DNA of 32,309 nt from Fidelibacterota bacterium UBA2125 (lineage in GTDB: Bacteria; Fidelibacterota; Marinisomatia; Marinisomatales; S15-B10), in NCBI GenBank assembly GCA_002329125.1, contig DCXX01000014.1, positions 1 through 32,309 on the forward strand, given 5' to 3'. Shown one piece after another: positions 24,503 to 32,309 of the stretch. Position numbers and translations under genes: made by a program. Every line of letters starts with the position of its first letter. The first letter of the stretch is position 1. Under the pieces are notes generated by a model that was given only the letters and a program-made list of their open reading frames with translations, was not told where the DNA came from and did no database searches.

Positions 24503-26116
24503 TTACTCTTTTATTTTTCTTTGAAGACGGTCGTTGTCTTTATCGATAGCGAGCGCCTTTCCGTAATAGGTGCGAGCATCCTCTGGACGATCTACCTTCA
24601 TGAGTACGTCACCCAAATGTTCCAGAACAACAGCGTTTTCAGGATTTTTTGAAATGGACTGTTCAATATATTTCAGAGCTTTGTCGAATTTTTTTTGCTT
24701 GAAATAGATCCAGCCAATTGTGTCAAGATAAGCAGGATTTCCCGGTTCCAGTTCCATTGCTTTCTCAGCCATGTTCAAAGCCGTGCGTAGCTTTATTCCT
24801 CGCTCGGCCAGTGTATAGCTGTAGTTATTCAACGCCTGACCATCGCTTTTATCTGAAGAAACAAGTTCTTCATACAGTTTATCTGAAAATGTCCACTCTT
24901 CAAGATAATTGTAGACTGTTGCCAACAGGTGCTTTGTGGGTCTTGACTCGGGATCGATGGAAAGTGCTGTTTTCAGACTCTTCTTGGCGAGTTCGTACTT
25001 CTTCTCCATGCTGTATGTGCTACCTAATAGGTAGTTAACTCCGAAACTCTTGGGGAACTTGTCCCGAGCCCTAAGAAGAATTGAGATGGCATCGAGTGGA
25101 TTATCTAAATTTATATAAGCTAGTGCAAGATTGGTGTATCCGGAAATCTCATCGGGGAACAGCTCCACCTGTTCTGTGGCCAGTACAGCAAGATGGGTAT
25201 AATCACCATCAGAGATAGAAATGCGCCCGAGATAAAAGAGAATTCCCGGTGTCCGTGTACCGTCTTCATACAACATGGAAAAAATGGAGTCTGCTAACTC
25301 TACTTCATTGTTCTCATAATATAGAATGCCCAAACGTTCTTGAACGGCGGGATCGTCACTTGTAAGCCGCGCCAAACTGTTGAGTCCATTTACTGCTTTA
25401 TCAAATTCCTGTAGCATAACAGCCAGTTCACTGTAGGCTTTCCAGAACTGAATATTGTCCGGTTTTTCCTCAGTAAGTTTTGCGTAAGCGTCCAAAGAAA
25501 ATTCCAGTTCATTACGCTGCCTGGCAATTTCCGCCGCTCTCATGAGAGCCTGAAGCTCAGAAGGATCCCTTTGGTAGATAGCCCACATTTTTTCCTGAGC
25601 AGCCTCAAGTTTTCCTTGTCTAACCAGAATTTCTGCTACCACGTAGGAGTACTGTCTTTCGTCTGGATCATTCTCTTCCAGAATTATATACTGCTCCAAT
25701 CCCTTCTCAACACTGTTCTGCATTAGGAACTGCTGCGCAAGTAACTCTCTGGCGTCTCTGTTGAGAGGATCCAGCCTAAGGGCTTCCTGAAGTGTTTCTT
25801 CAGCGCGGTCCAGTTTGCCGAGTCTGACATAAACTTCTGCCAGCGATGTATGAATACTTGATGAACCGGGATCATAGCGAAGAGCGTCCTGGAATTCGAT
25901 CACCGCCATGGGATAGTTACCCTGAGAGAAATACATTTCACCATCCATAAAATGTTTGAGCGCTTTGGTATTGACCTTCTCTACTTCTTCCTTTGTTGAT
26001 CTCGTCTCAGCTGCCAACACCGGTTCAGGTGCCGGTTTAACGGAACAACCGTACCACACTACCAAGAGTAAAGTAAGTACGCAAAATGAGCTTTTTCTGT
26101 ACAGTCTAAGGTTCAT
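24503..26116 (-). CDS. TPR-repeat lipoprotein
   Basis: A 537-residue exported protein. A basic, hydrophobic leader ends in VWYGC (C24), an atypical lipobox, followed by a proline-rich tether (SVKPAPEP). From about residue 50 to the end the chain is built of tandem 34-residue TPR helices (A-Y-x-x-G-x-x-x-x-A type repeats), roughly a dozen of them. One example is the stretch near EFQDALRYDPGSSSIHTSLA; another is the last repeat near VLEHLGDVLMKVDRPEDA. Such proteins scaffold envelope complexes, including polysaccharide export systems. It heads the glycosyltransferase cluster, so a role in glycan assembly or export is plausible but not shown. Confidence 0.88.
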   Translation of the reverse strand: MNLRLYRKSSFCVLTLLLVVWYGCSVKPAPEPVLAAETRSTKEEVEKVNTKALKHFMDGEMYFSQGNYPMAVIEFQDALRYDPGSSSIHTSLAEVYVRLGKLDRAEETLQEALRLDPLNRDARELLAQQFLMQNSVEKGLEQYIILEENDPDERQYSYVVAEILVRQGKLEAAQEKMWAIYQRDPSELQALMRAAEIARQRNELEFSLDAYAKLTEEKPDNIQFWKAYSELAVMLQEFDKAVNGLNSLARLTSDDPAVQERLGILYYENNEVELADSIFSMLYEDGTRTPGILFYLGRISISDGDYTHLAVLATEQVELFPDEISGYTNLALAYINLDNPLDAISILLRARDKFPKSFGVNYLLGSTYSMEKKYELAKKSLKTALSIDPESRPTKHLLATVYNYLEEWTFSDKLYEELVSSDKSDGQALNNYSYTLAERGIKLRTALNMAEKAMELEPGNPAYLDTIGWIYFKQKKFDKALKYIEQSISKNPENAVVLEHLGDVLMKVDRPEDARTYYGKALAIDKDNDRLQRKIKE

Positions 26117-26134
26117 TTCTCGTCGGGAAAATTT

Positions 26135-26164
26135 ATCCTAAGCACGTTCATTAGGACAAGTCAA
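26135..26164 (-). promoter_or_regulatory. Candidate promoter for the TPR lipoprotein/glycan cluster
   Basis: On the minus strand TTGACT (26159-26164) and TAGGAT (26135-26140) are separated by 18 nt in the 83-nt gap before the ATG at 26116. A short inverted repeat, TCCTAA at 26136-26141 with TTAGGA at 26151-26156, covers the -10 and spacer. It might be an operator or a weak terminator of the cyclase gene. The match is by eye only. Confidence 0.4.
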
Positions 26165-26199
26165 ATAAAGTACTCCATACATATCTTTACACATAAACA

Positions 26200-27504
26200 T
26201 TATTGGATAATCTCACCGACCTCTACATCATTGCCACCCCGATCCTTCACTGTATACATAGCGCGGTCCGCGATTGCGATCAGGTCTCTCATCCCTTCTC
26301 CATCCGTTGGATATTCAGCCATTCCTGCACTAATCGTCATTTGCACCTCCTGTCTTTCTTTTTCAAATTGGTGATCAGCAAGAGATTGAACTATTCGTTT
26401 TGCCGAGTTGAAGCTTTTTGTCTTGGTCGTCTTTACGAGAACAATGGCGAACTCCTCCCCACCATACCTAGCCACAATATCGATGTTTCTGACGCCGTTC
26501 TTAAGAACGGCGGAAGTGCCCCTCAAAACATAGTCCCCATAGAGATGACCATAAGTATCGTTAATTCGCTTGAACTTATCCAGGTCCAGCATCATTAGTA
26601 CAAGTTTTTCGTTATAGCGATTGGCTCTCTGAAGTTCCTGCTCGAAACGTTCAACAAAAGAGCGGTGGTTCAACAGACCCGTCAAACCATCGCGCATGGC
26701 TGTTTCACGAACAACGTCATATTTTTTCCACCAATCCAGCAAAACACCAAGTCTTGTGCTGAAAATATGAAGATTCCGACCTTCATTTCTACGGTAACGT
26801 CCCGAAGAAAAACTCTCAAGAACGAGGCATCCTATTGTCCGGCCGCTGGTTTGAATCGGTGCTCCAATGAAAGAAAAAAAGTGATGATCTTGAGCATCTC
26901 CTTTACTGAATCTCCCGCCATCGAGAAAGCTTGCATCCGTCAAATCGATATGAGTAGAATCTTCTCCGTCCAACACTTTCCAAAGGAGAGACTCTTCTCG
27001 GCTGAAACGTGTTTCTGTATCAAAATCATCCTTATATCCCATCACTTCCGCGGCCACAGCCACATCCTTTTTTTCAGCATCAAGGAAAATCAAAGTGAGC
27101 TTATCGAAAGTGAAGTTTTCTCTACAGAAATCAGCGATGGACTCAATCAACTCCTCTCTAGATCTGGAAATGTCGAGATCACCTTGAAAAGCCTCCAGAC
27201 ATTTGATGAAACTGAGGTATTCCTCAGAAAAATCCTTATTTTCTCCCTGAAAAGCGGTAGGTTGATTTTCAACTATTGTTGATGGCTCACCTTTTCCAGA
27301 ATCTGTAGATCCTATCTTTTTTTCTTGCTGATAAAACTGTATGAAAAGAAAAACAGCCAGCCCAAGGAAGGCCATGCGGAGCAGTCCGAAAATGAGCCCT
27401 TCCGGATTGGGATAGACAAATAACAGAAACAGGATAACAAACGCCAGAATAACGCCGAGTTTGCTACTATTGTCCGAGGAGAAGGCGTGTCGGAGTCCGC
27501 TCAC
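26200..27504 (-). CDS. GAF-GGDEF diguanylate cyclase, membrane-anchored
   Basis: A 434-residue enzyme that makes cyclic di-GMP. Two transmembrane segments (about 17-33 and 35-60) anchor it. A GAF sensor domain covers about 100-255, and the GGDEF domain begins near residue 265. The active-site motif is GGEEF (348-352), and the inhibitory I-site RxxD is present as RNID (339-342), five residues before it. It should therefore be an active, product-inhibited cyclase. No EAL domain is present. It starts at a GTG (27504), 48 nt after the anti-sigma gene, and lies before the envelope glycan cluster; cyclic di-GMP often controls surface polysaccharide, so a link is plausible. Confidence 0.93.
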   Translation of the reverse strand: MSGLRHAFSSDNSSKLGVILAFVILFLLFVYPNPEGLIFGLLRMAFLGLAVFLFIQFYQQEKKIGSTDSGKGEPSTIVENQPTAFQGENKDFSEEYLSFIKCLEAFQGDLDISRSREELIESIADFCRENFTFDKLTLIFLDAEKKDVAVAAEVMGYKDDFDTETRFSREESLLWKVLDGEDSTHIDLTDASFLDGGRFSKGDAQDHHFFSFIGAPIQTSGRTIGCLVLESFSSGRYRRNEGRNLHIFSTRLGVLLDWWKKYDVVRETAMRDGLTGLLNHRSFVERFEQELQRANRYNEKLVLMMLDLDKFKRINDTYGHLYGDYVLRGTSAVLKNGVRNIDIVARYGGEEFAIVLVKTTKTKSFNSAKRIVQSLADHQFEKERQEVQMTISAGMAEYPTDGEGMRDLIAIADRAMYTVKDRGGNDVEVGEIIQ

Positions 27505-27552
27505 ACCGGGAAATTAAAGTTGCTTAGGTGAAAAAGAAAGAAGGCGTGAAAC

Positions 27553-28125
27553 TTACTTTTTCTTGTTTTTGACAAGTTGAATCTTCCCACTAAAGTCTTG
27601 TGGAGTTTTCAACGTCTTGTCTTTTGGTGTAGCCAGTGAATCTTCCTCCAGCTCATCAGAAACGAGCGTCGGCGCGCCGGGCGTACCACTTTTCATGGCC
27701 GGTTGAAAGGGATCATTCACGTTCTGCTGCGTAGAGAGCGGCAACGGATTGGGATTAATTTTTCCGCTACCATCCGGCAGTATACCAATGGTAAGCACGA
27801 CGATAAGTGCGACGGCCGCCAAGGAGGCAAATGCGTACTGGGGCTCATAGCCGAATATTCTACGTCCACGACCCAGTCTGCTTATCTTACTCACCGGTTT
27901 GGCTTTCTCACGCTGTAATTTTCCAAGAAGCCGATCATTAAAGCCGCTTGATACAGCAACCCGCTCCGATCCTTTGATAGCTCGAACGGCTGACTTTACG
28001 CCGGTATATGCTACCGCACAGATTCTACACGACTCAAGGTGCTGATCGAATCTGTTAACGTCAGAAAGGGTGAGTTCTTTTTCGATATATGCTGATACTT
28101 TGTCTTGAAACTCGTAACAATCCAT
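27553..28125 (-). CDS. Zinc-binding anti-sigma factor, membrane-anchored
   Basis: About 190 residues. The N-terminal anti-sigma domain has a zinc motif H-x3-C-x2-C (HLESCRIC, H29, C33 and C36 from the ATG). One transmembrane segment is at about residues 97-117 (ASLAAVALIVVLTIGIL). A charged proline-rich tail of about 70 residues would face the periplasm and may be the target of regulated proteolysis. It should hold the upstream ECF sigma factor inactive. An ATG at 28125 overlaps the sigma stop as TGATG, with GGAGG 11 nt upstream; a TTG at 28128 is the alternative. The tail has no domain that I recognise. Confidence 0.9.
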   Translation of the reverse strand: MDCYEFQDKVSAYIEKELTLSDVNRFDQHLESCRICAVAYTGVKSAVRAIKGSERVAVSSGFNDRLLGKLQREKAKPVSKISRLGRGRRIFGYEPQYAFASLAAVALIVVLTIGILPDGSGKINPNPLPLSTQQNVNDPFQPAMKSGTPGAPTLVSDELEEDSLATPKDKTLKTPQDFSGKIQLVKNKKK

Positions 28126-28715
28126 CAAATAGGCGTCCTCCTATCTTTGTGAACATGTTTAAGCTTTTCTTGTAACTGTAGTCTTGCACGGTTAATTCTC
28201 GATTTAATCGTTCCAAGTGGAACATCGAGTATCTTACTGATTTCCTCGTAAGAAAGTTCCTCAATATCTCGCAGTATGAGAGCGGTGCGAAAATGAAGCT
28301 GAAGAGACTGAATGGCATCCTGAATTTGAGACTCAGTATATTCACCTACAGTTTCCTCATCTGTGGTATCCTCCACCGGGATGTCGAAATCTTTCTCTTC
28401 AATTCCGATCTGACTGAGGTAAGAAACCTTGCGTCGTTTACGCTTTCTCAGTTCTGTCTTGGCCAAATTGGAGGCGATGGTGAAAATCCAAGTTGAAAAT
28501 TCGCTGATGGGACGATAATAATCTTTCTTCTGATAAAGTTTTACAAATGTGTCTTGAACAATATCTTCGGCCTCCTCGAAGGATCCGACAAATCGGAAAA
28601 CAAAGTTCATTAGCCTGTCGCGATACCGGTTAACAAGCTCAACATAAGCAAGTTCGTCTCCTTGCTGAAATCTTAAGATCAGTTCCTTGTCGCTGTACTG
28701 AACCTTATCAGGCAT
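28125..28715 (-). CDS. ECF sigma factor (RpoE-like)
   Basis: A 196-residue group 4 sigma factor. Region 2 shows the AYVELVNRYRDRLMNFVFR and FEEAEDIVQDTFVKLYQ helices and the -10 recognition area FSTWIFTIASNLAKTELRKRKRR. Region 4 ends with the helix-turn-helix LSYEEISKILDVPLGTIKSRINRARLQLQ. A linker of about 45 acidic residues separates them. It is coupled to the anti-sigma gene, so the pair probably senses envelope stress. Its target promoter is not known, and no autoregulatory promoter is visible upstream because its start overlaps holA by 8 nt. The first residues MPDKVQYSDKELI give a normal N-terminus. Confidence 0.96.
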   Translation of the reverse strand: MPDKVQYSDKELILRFQQGDELAYVELVNRYRDRLMNFVFRFVGSFEEAEDIVQDTFVKLYQKKDYYRPISEFSTWIFTIASNLAKTELRKRKRRKVSYLSQIGIEEKDFDIPVEDTTDEETVGEYTESQIQDAIQSLQLHFRTALILRDIEELSYEEISKILDVPLGTIKSRINRARLQLQEKLKHVHKDRRTPI

Positions 28716-29700
28716 AACCTACCGCAATTCTGTGGAGTAGTGGGACAAGTAGTGTTTCACCGGAACCCTTTCCTGTTTTGATATTTCTATCGGCTTCGCC
28801 TAAAGCTTTCACAATCTGTTCCAGTTCATTTTGGGAGAAGTTATTGAAATATGTAGGAAGTTTCCGAGTAAGAATTTGATTTAGCCAACCTGTTCGAGGA
28901 AGATCATTTTCTTGTCCGTCAGGCAGGCTCATTAAGTAAAGTTCCTGAAAAAGTGTTGCCAATTGGGTAACCATGGATGCCACATCCACACCATGGTGAA
29001 GAAGGCTTTTCCCGATGAGGATACTTTTGTGGAAGTCCTTGCTTCCGGCAGCATCTGACAGATGCCAGGGGAAATATTCCCGTTCCCACCCACAAAAGTC
29101 CGCTACATGGCTCTCTTCAATCTCGCTATTCTCAGGGAGGCCAATCTTAATTTTTTCGATCTCATTAGCAATGTGGTAGACTGAGTCACCGCTCAGCTCC
29201 AATAACAGCTCTCTGGCAGCTTTTGTGGCTGAAAGATCATTTTTCTTCAGGAGAAACTCGATCCAGTTGGCCATCTTGTCAGGAAATGGAGGCGACGTGT
29301 TAATAGGTGGTACAATCTGTGTGAGATTCTTGGTAAACGCCGAGCGTCTATCCACTTTGTCCAGGAGGACGATAAGGGAATTATCGGAATTAGGTTGCCG
29401 GCAATAGTCGAAGAAATCGTCCTTTGTTTTTCCACTCATTCTGGTCGGGTTGTGGAGGACCACCAGCTTTTTGCCACCAAAAAGTGAACCGGAGAAGAGA
29501 TCCGTCACCACCGCTGTATAATCGACAGATTCGGCTGAAAAATAGCTTTTCTCAGGTGCCTCATCTATTGTGAGCGCCGCCATCACTTCATCGACAAAAA
29601 GAGACTGAAGAAAATAGTCGTTACCGTTTAAAAAATAGACTGGCTCCACTTTACCTCCCCTCATTTCATCAACAGTTTGTCTCAAACTTTTTTGCTTCAT
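28708..29700 (-). CDS. holA: DNA polymerase III delta subunit (clamp loader)
   Basis: A 330-residue HolA-type subunit that opens the beta clamp in the clamp loader. The N-terminal region reads VEPVYFLNGNDYFLQSLFVDEV, typical of the family. The VVLHNPTRMSGKTKDDFFDYC and LIVLLDKVDRRSAFTKNL segments match domain I/II strands. The C-terminal half with VYHIANEIEKIKIG and HGVDVASMVTQLATLFQELYLM fits the collar domain. Length is normal. The ATG at 29700 is preceded by the symporter stop 7 nt away, and the gene overlaps the ECF sigma gene by 8 nt. An essential gene placed next to the sigma operon suggests shared transcription rather than shared function. Confidence 0.9.
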   Translation of the reverse strand: MKQKSLRQTVDEMRGGKVEPVYFLNGNDYFLQSLFVDEVMAALTIDEAPEKSYFSAESVDYTAVVTDLFSGSLFGGKKLVVLHNPTRMSGKTKDDFFDYCRQPNSDNSLIVLLDKVDRRSAFTKNLTQIVPPINTSPPFPDKMANWIEFLLKKNDLSATKAARELLLELSGDSVYHIANEIEKIKIGLPENSEIEESHVADFCGWEREYFPWHLSDAAGSKDFHKSILIGKSLLHHGVDVASMVTQLATLFQELYLMSLPDGQENDLPRTGWLNQILTRKLPTYFNNFSQNELEQIVKALGEADRNIKTGKGSGETLLVPLLHRIAVGYA

Positions 29701-29707
29701 ATCAGAA

Positions 29708-31156
29708 TTAACGAATATCCGCCTTGTCGCGTAGCGACACTATATAGACAGCAGTTGTTGAAAGAGCAAAGCCTGGAAGAAGTGAATAAACGCCAGTCCA
29801 TTTGAAAAAGTTGTCCCAGACGATCACAGTGAAAAAGCCGAGAATCATCCCTACCAACACACCATTTCGAGTGGTTCTTCTCCACCAGAGGGAGAACACC
29901 AGCGGAGGGCCCAGCGCAGCGCCCAGTCCTCCCCAGGCAAAAAGAACTTTATCGAAAATGGAAGCCGGTAGCTGAGCAAGAGAAATTGCTGCAACGCCGA
30001 TGACAAAGGTTACCATCCTCGAAAGAAAAACCAGTTGCGACTGACTCGCACGGGGATTGATACTTTGGTGATAAATATCCTCCGTCACAGACGAAGTTGT
30101 AACAAGCAATTGAGAGTCTGCGGTGGACATCATGGCGGCCAGGGCGCCACAGATAAGGATACCTGCGAACCAGGCCGGAAAAATGGCTGTAGCCAGTCCC
30201 GGCATCATCTTTTCAGGATCAGGAAAATGCCCCACACCGAAATAGGCCAGCGCCACTATTCCCATAAGGACAGCACCTCCGTAAGTCAGAATAGCATAAA
30301 CAATTGCCACACTTTTCGCCTTTCCTACATCACTCACCGACCGAATACTCATATATCTTGTCAATACGTGAGGTTGACCGAGATAGCCCAATCCAATACC
30401 AAGACCACTCAAAACACCAGATAAAAGCGGCCAACCCCGTCTTCCGCCAAAGAGAGTAAGATATTCCGGATCGATGCTTGAAACTTTATCTACCAGACCT
30501 CCTATACCGCCAATTTGTGCCAAAGCCACCAAAGGCAGAACAACCAGTGTTACCAGCATAATGATTCCTTGAAAAAAATCTGTCCATGCAACAGCGAAAA
30601 AACCACCCATTAGAGTGTAAAAAACCATTATGGACGCACCCAGCAATATGCCTGTAAAATGCGGAAATCCAAATGTTTGTTCCAGAGATTTTCCTGCCGC
30701 GTCAAACTGAGCTGCTATGTAGAAGATAAAACAGAAAACGATGATTGCTGTGGTGACAAACCGGATGGCCAGGTCGTGCCCTCGAAATTTTAGCTCAAAA
30801 TATCTAGGCAGTGTCAGTGCGCCCAACTGCTCAGTTTCTTTTCTCAGTTTTTCAGCGATGAGAATCCAAGACAACGCAACGCCAGAACAGCCTCCGATGG
30901 ATGCCCACAGAGCCGGTTGCGATTTTGTCCCGGACGGATCGCCCAGCCCAGTGGCATACGCGAGACCTGTTAATCCCAGAATGAGCCACCCACTCTGGCC
31001 GGAAGCCCGTTCTGACAGTGCTACAATCCATGGCCCCAGCCGCCGGCCCGCCAGAAAAAAGTCGGGGAGAGTCTTATTATATCGTGCAGTGACAATACCG
31101 ACTACAAGGATGAGCAAAAGATAAACGGCAAACCCTATAGCAATTGTTTGGTTCAT
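29708..31156 (-). CDS. Sodium:solute symporter (SSS family, PutP-like)
   Basis: A 482-residue integral membrane transporter with about 12-13 transmembrane segments. N-terminal motifs FLAGRRLGPWIVALSERASGQSGWLILGLTGLAYATG match sodium/proline symporters. The TADSQLLVTTSSVTEDIY segment near 350 carries the conserved serines and threonines that contribute to the sodium site. Proline is the best guess for the substrate, but related members carry other solutes. It sits 1 nt after uppP and 7 nt before holA. Na+-driven uptake would suit a marine cell. The start ATG at 31156 gives a normal N-terminus. Confidence 0.92.
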   Translation of the reverse strand: MNQTIAIGFAVYLLLILVVGIVTARYNKTLPDFFLAGRRLGPWIVALSERASGQSGWLILGLTGLAYATGLGDPSGTKSQPALWASIGGCSGVALSWILIAEKLRKETEQLGALTLPRYFELKFRGHDLAIRFVTTAIIVFCFIFYIAAQFDAAGKSLEQTFGFPHFTGILLGASIMVFYTLMGGFFAVAWTDFFQGIIMLVTLVVLPLVALAQIGGIGGLVDKVSSIDPEYLTLFGGRRGWPLLSGVLSGLGIGLGYLGQPHVLTRYMSIRSVSDVGKAKSVAIVYAILTYGGAVLMGIVALAYFGVGHFPDPEKMMPGLATAIFPAWFAGILICGALAAMMSTADSQLLVTTSSVTEDIYHQSINPRASQSQLVFLSRMVTFVIGVAAISLAQLPASIFDKVLFAWGGLGAALGPPLVFSLWWRRTTRNGVLVGMILGFFTVIVWDNFFKWTGVYSLLPGFALSTTAVYIVSLRDKADIR

Positions 31157-31157
31157 T

Positions 31158-31931
31158 TCAGAACCTGACTGTCAGCGCAATTACACCCATGAGAAAGCAG
31201 TATCCACTGAACAGATAGAGCTTGCCTGAGCGTAAAATACCAAGGAGAGTCTTCAGCGCAATAAGTCCAACCACAAAAGCTGATAGGAAGGCCACCAACA
31301 GAGTAAAGGTTGATCCGTCCTTGCTACCCATATCAATGATTTCCGGTAGCGTAAGTAGAGCTGATCCAATCAGGGCCGGAATGGCCATTAGAAATGAAAA
31401 ACGCCCAGCTTCCCGGTTGGAAAAACCCAGCCACAAACCGGTAGATATGGTAATCCCTGACCTTGAAATCCCGGGTAATAGAGCAAGAGCTTGTGCCAGG
31501 CCAACAATAAGCGCAGCCGCCAATCCAACCTGTGTTACAGTGCCTTTCCCCACAAAACGTGTGCTGACTAGAATCACACCCGTGGCAAGCAAACAAACGC
31601 CCACAACGCTAGTCGAGTCGAAAGCCGATTCAATATTAGCCTTAAAAAAGTAGCCGATAATGGCCACAGGGGCGGTTGCTATTGCAAGACTCCAGACCAA
31701 ATCGAATTCCTTTCTTCGAAAAACATTCACAAAAATTTCTCTGATGTCACCCCAAAAACAGACGACAATACTGATGAGTGTTCCCATATGCATCATCACC
31801 TCAAAGGTGACACCGGGATGTTTGACATTCAGCCCCTTGGCTATGAGCACAAGGTGACCGGAACTACTCACCGGTAGAAATTCCGTTACACCTTGAAGAA
31901 CGCCCAGAAAGAGTGCGTTTATGACAGACAT
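31158..31931 (-). CDS. uppP: Undecaprenyl-diphosphatase
   Basis: A 257-residue polytopic membrane enzyme (BacA/UppP) that dephosphorylates undecaprenyl diphosphate to recycle the lipid carrier of peptidoglycan and other glycans. The catalytic glutamate-rich motif is GVTEFLPVSSSGHLV (14-28), and the second motif is LPGISRSGITIS (152-163), with R157. About seven or eight hydrophobic segments follow the usual pattern. Its activity would support the glycan cluster downstream. The start is the ATG at 31931, 7 nt after the stop of the pgeF-like gene. It may also give some bacitracin tolerance, as in other bacteria. Confidence 0.96.
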   Translation of the reverse strand: MSVINALFLGVLQGVTEFLPVSSSGHLVLIAKGLNVKHPGVTFEVMMHMGTLISIVVCFWGDIREIFVNVFRRKEFDLVWSLAIATAPVAIIGYFFKANIESAFDSTSVVGVCLLATGVILVSTRFVGKGTVTQVGLAAALIVGLAQALALLPGISRSGITISTGLWLGFSNREAGRFSFLMAIPALIGSALLTLPEIIDMGSKDGSTFTLLVAFLSAFVVGLIALKTLLGILRSGKLYLFSGYCFLMGVIALTVRF

Positions 31932-31938
31932 AGTGGCA

Positions 31939-32309
31939 TTAGACCCATTTCAGGTTGAGAAAGCAAACATTCCGTCCCGCACGGTCACCGTGTCGGCGGT
32001 AGGAATGCAGCCCGGATTCAGAACAGTGTGTACACCGTTTATCAACGGTAATTTTTTCAGTAGCCACTCCAGCTTCACTCAGCTGCGCGCTGTTTGCACT
32101 AATGAGATCGAGATTGTAGTGATTCGGTTCATTCTCAGTTAAGTGATCCATTTGAAATTTATCTATAACCTCCCGTCCCACGGTATAACAGCAAGTATGA
32201 ATGGAGGGGCCAATGAAGCAAGAGAGTGATCCCGGATCAACGCCGAAATCTTCTTTCAATTTACGAACCGCTTCTCCGGCGATACCGGCCACTGTCCCCC
32301 GCCATCCTG
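31939..32309 (-). CDS. pgeF: Polyphenol oxidase / peptidoglycan editing factor family protein, 5' end cut by window
   Basis: The minus-strand frame is open to the right edge, where it reads GWRGTVAGIAGEAV. This is the family signature (H)AGWRGT of the YfiH/PgeF/LACC1 group. About 123 residues of the C-terminal half are visible, with the CCYTVG and RCTHCSESGLHSYRRHGDRAGRN motifs. The cysteines and the final histidine region are expected metal or catalytic residues. An apparent GTG start at 32292 is internal to the motif, so the true start lies beyond the window. Relatives edit peptidoglycan precursors or act on purine nucleosides. It precedes uppP, fitting a cell-wall theme. Confidence 0.9.
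   Translation of the reverse strand, partial: GWRGTVAGIAGEAVRKLKEDFGVDPGSLSCFIGPSIHTCCYTVGREVIDKFQMDHLTENEPNHYNLDLISANSAQLSEAGVATEKITVDKRCTHCSESGLHSYRRHGDRAGRNVCFLNLKWV

Noticed and set aside
26136..26156. TCCTAA/TTAGGA stem as a terminator of the cyclase gene
   Set aside because: The stem is only 6 bp with a 9-nt loop and the following tail (TAAATTTT) is weak; it overlaps a better promoter reading.
26665..27282. Plus-strand open frame of 205 codons
   Set aside because: It is antisense to the diguanylate cyclase gene, which has clear domains; the plus-strand translation has no recognisable motif.
1..32309. CRISPR arrays, tRNA/rRNA genes, insertion sequences and phage genes
   Set aside because: No regularly spaced repeats, cloverleaf-like or rRNA-like stretches, transposase or integrase motifs were seen on reading both strands.

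Overview
The window is chromosomal DNA from a Gram-negative-type bacterium with a compact genome. Predicted lipoproteins, a lipid-carrier phosphatase and lipid-linked glycosyltransferases point to that envelope. The gene mix would fit an uncultured marine lineage near the Fibrobacterota-Chlorobiota-Bacteroidota group, such as Marinimicrobia/SAR406: a Sat+CysC pair, a histidine kinase of the 'ETAHQLGTP' type, a YfhO-like membrane protein and many lipoproteins. This placement is inferred from protein character only. Unlike typical Bacteroidota, several starts have strong Shine-Dalgarno motifs. Both window ends cut through genes. I see no tRNA, rRNA, CRISPR array, insertion sequence or phage gene.

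Left block (1-7057, all minus strand, transcribed right to left): polA, an ABC-2 type exporter (ATPase then permease), a nucleoside 2-deoxyribosyltransferase-like protein, a BadF/BcrA-type amino-sugar kinase, alanine racemase, and the first 54 codons of a lipoprotein GH3 glycosidase. The last three suggest cell-wall turnover. Genes abut or overlap by a few bases, so this looks like one operon.

Middle (7183-12007, plus strand): an aldo/keto reductase, a 1012-residue fusion of an APH-type kinase, an M23 metallopeptidase fold and a class III PLP enzyme, then an Fe/Mn superoxide dismutase that ends at a textbook intrinsic terminator.

Right block (12078-32309, all minus strand). From the upstream (right) end it reads: pgeF (5' cut), uppP, a sodium:solute symporter, holA, an ECF sigma factor and its zinc-binding anti-sigma factor, and a GAF-GGDEF diguanylate cyclase. 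After a candidate promoter at 26135-26164 come a TPR lipoprotein, two GT2 glycosyltransferases, a SAM methyltransferase, a sulfotransferase, a third GT-A-like protein, a YfhO-type membrane protein, sat and cysC, an orphan histidine kinase and an M1 aminopeptidase. ppk2 follows behind its own candidate promoter, which contains a perfect palindrome.

The most coherent multi-gene idea is that sat and cysC make PAPS for the sulfotransferase encoded two genes upstream of sat, inside a glycosyltransferase/methyltransferase cassette. The cell may therefore build a sulfated and perhaps methylated surface glycan or glycolipid. The most unusual single gene is the kinase-M23-PLP lyase/transaminase fusion.
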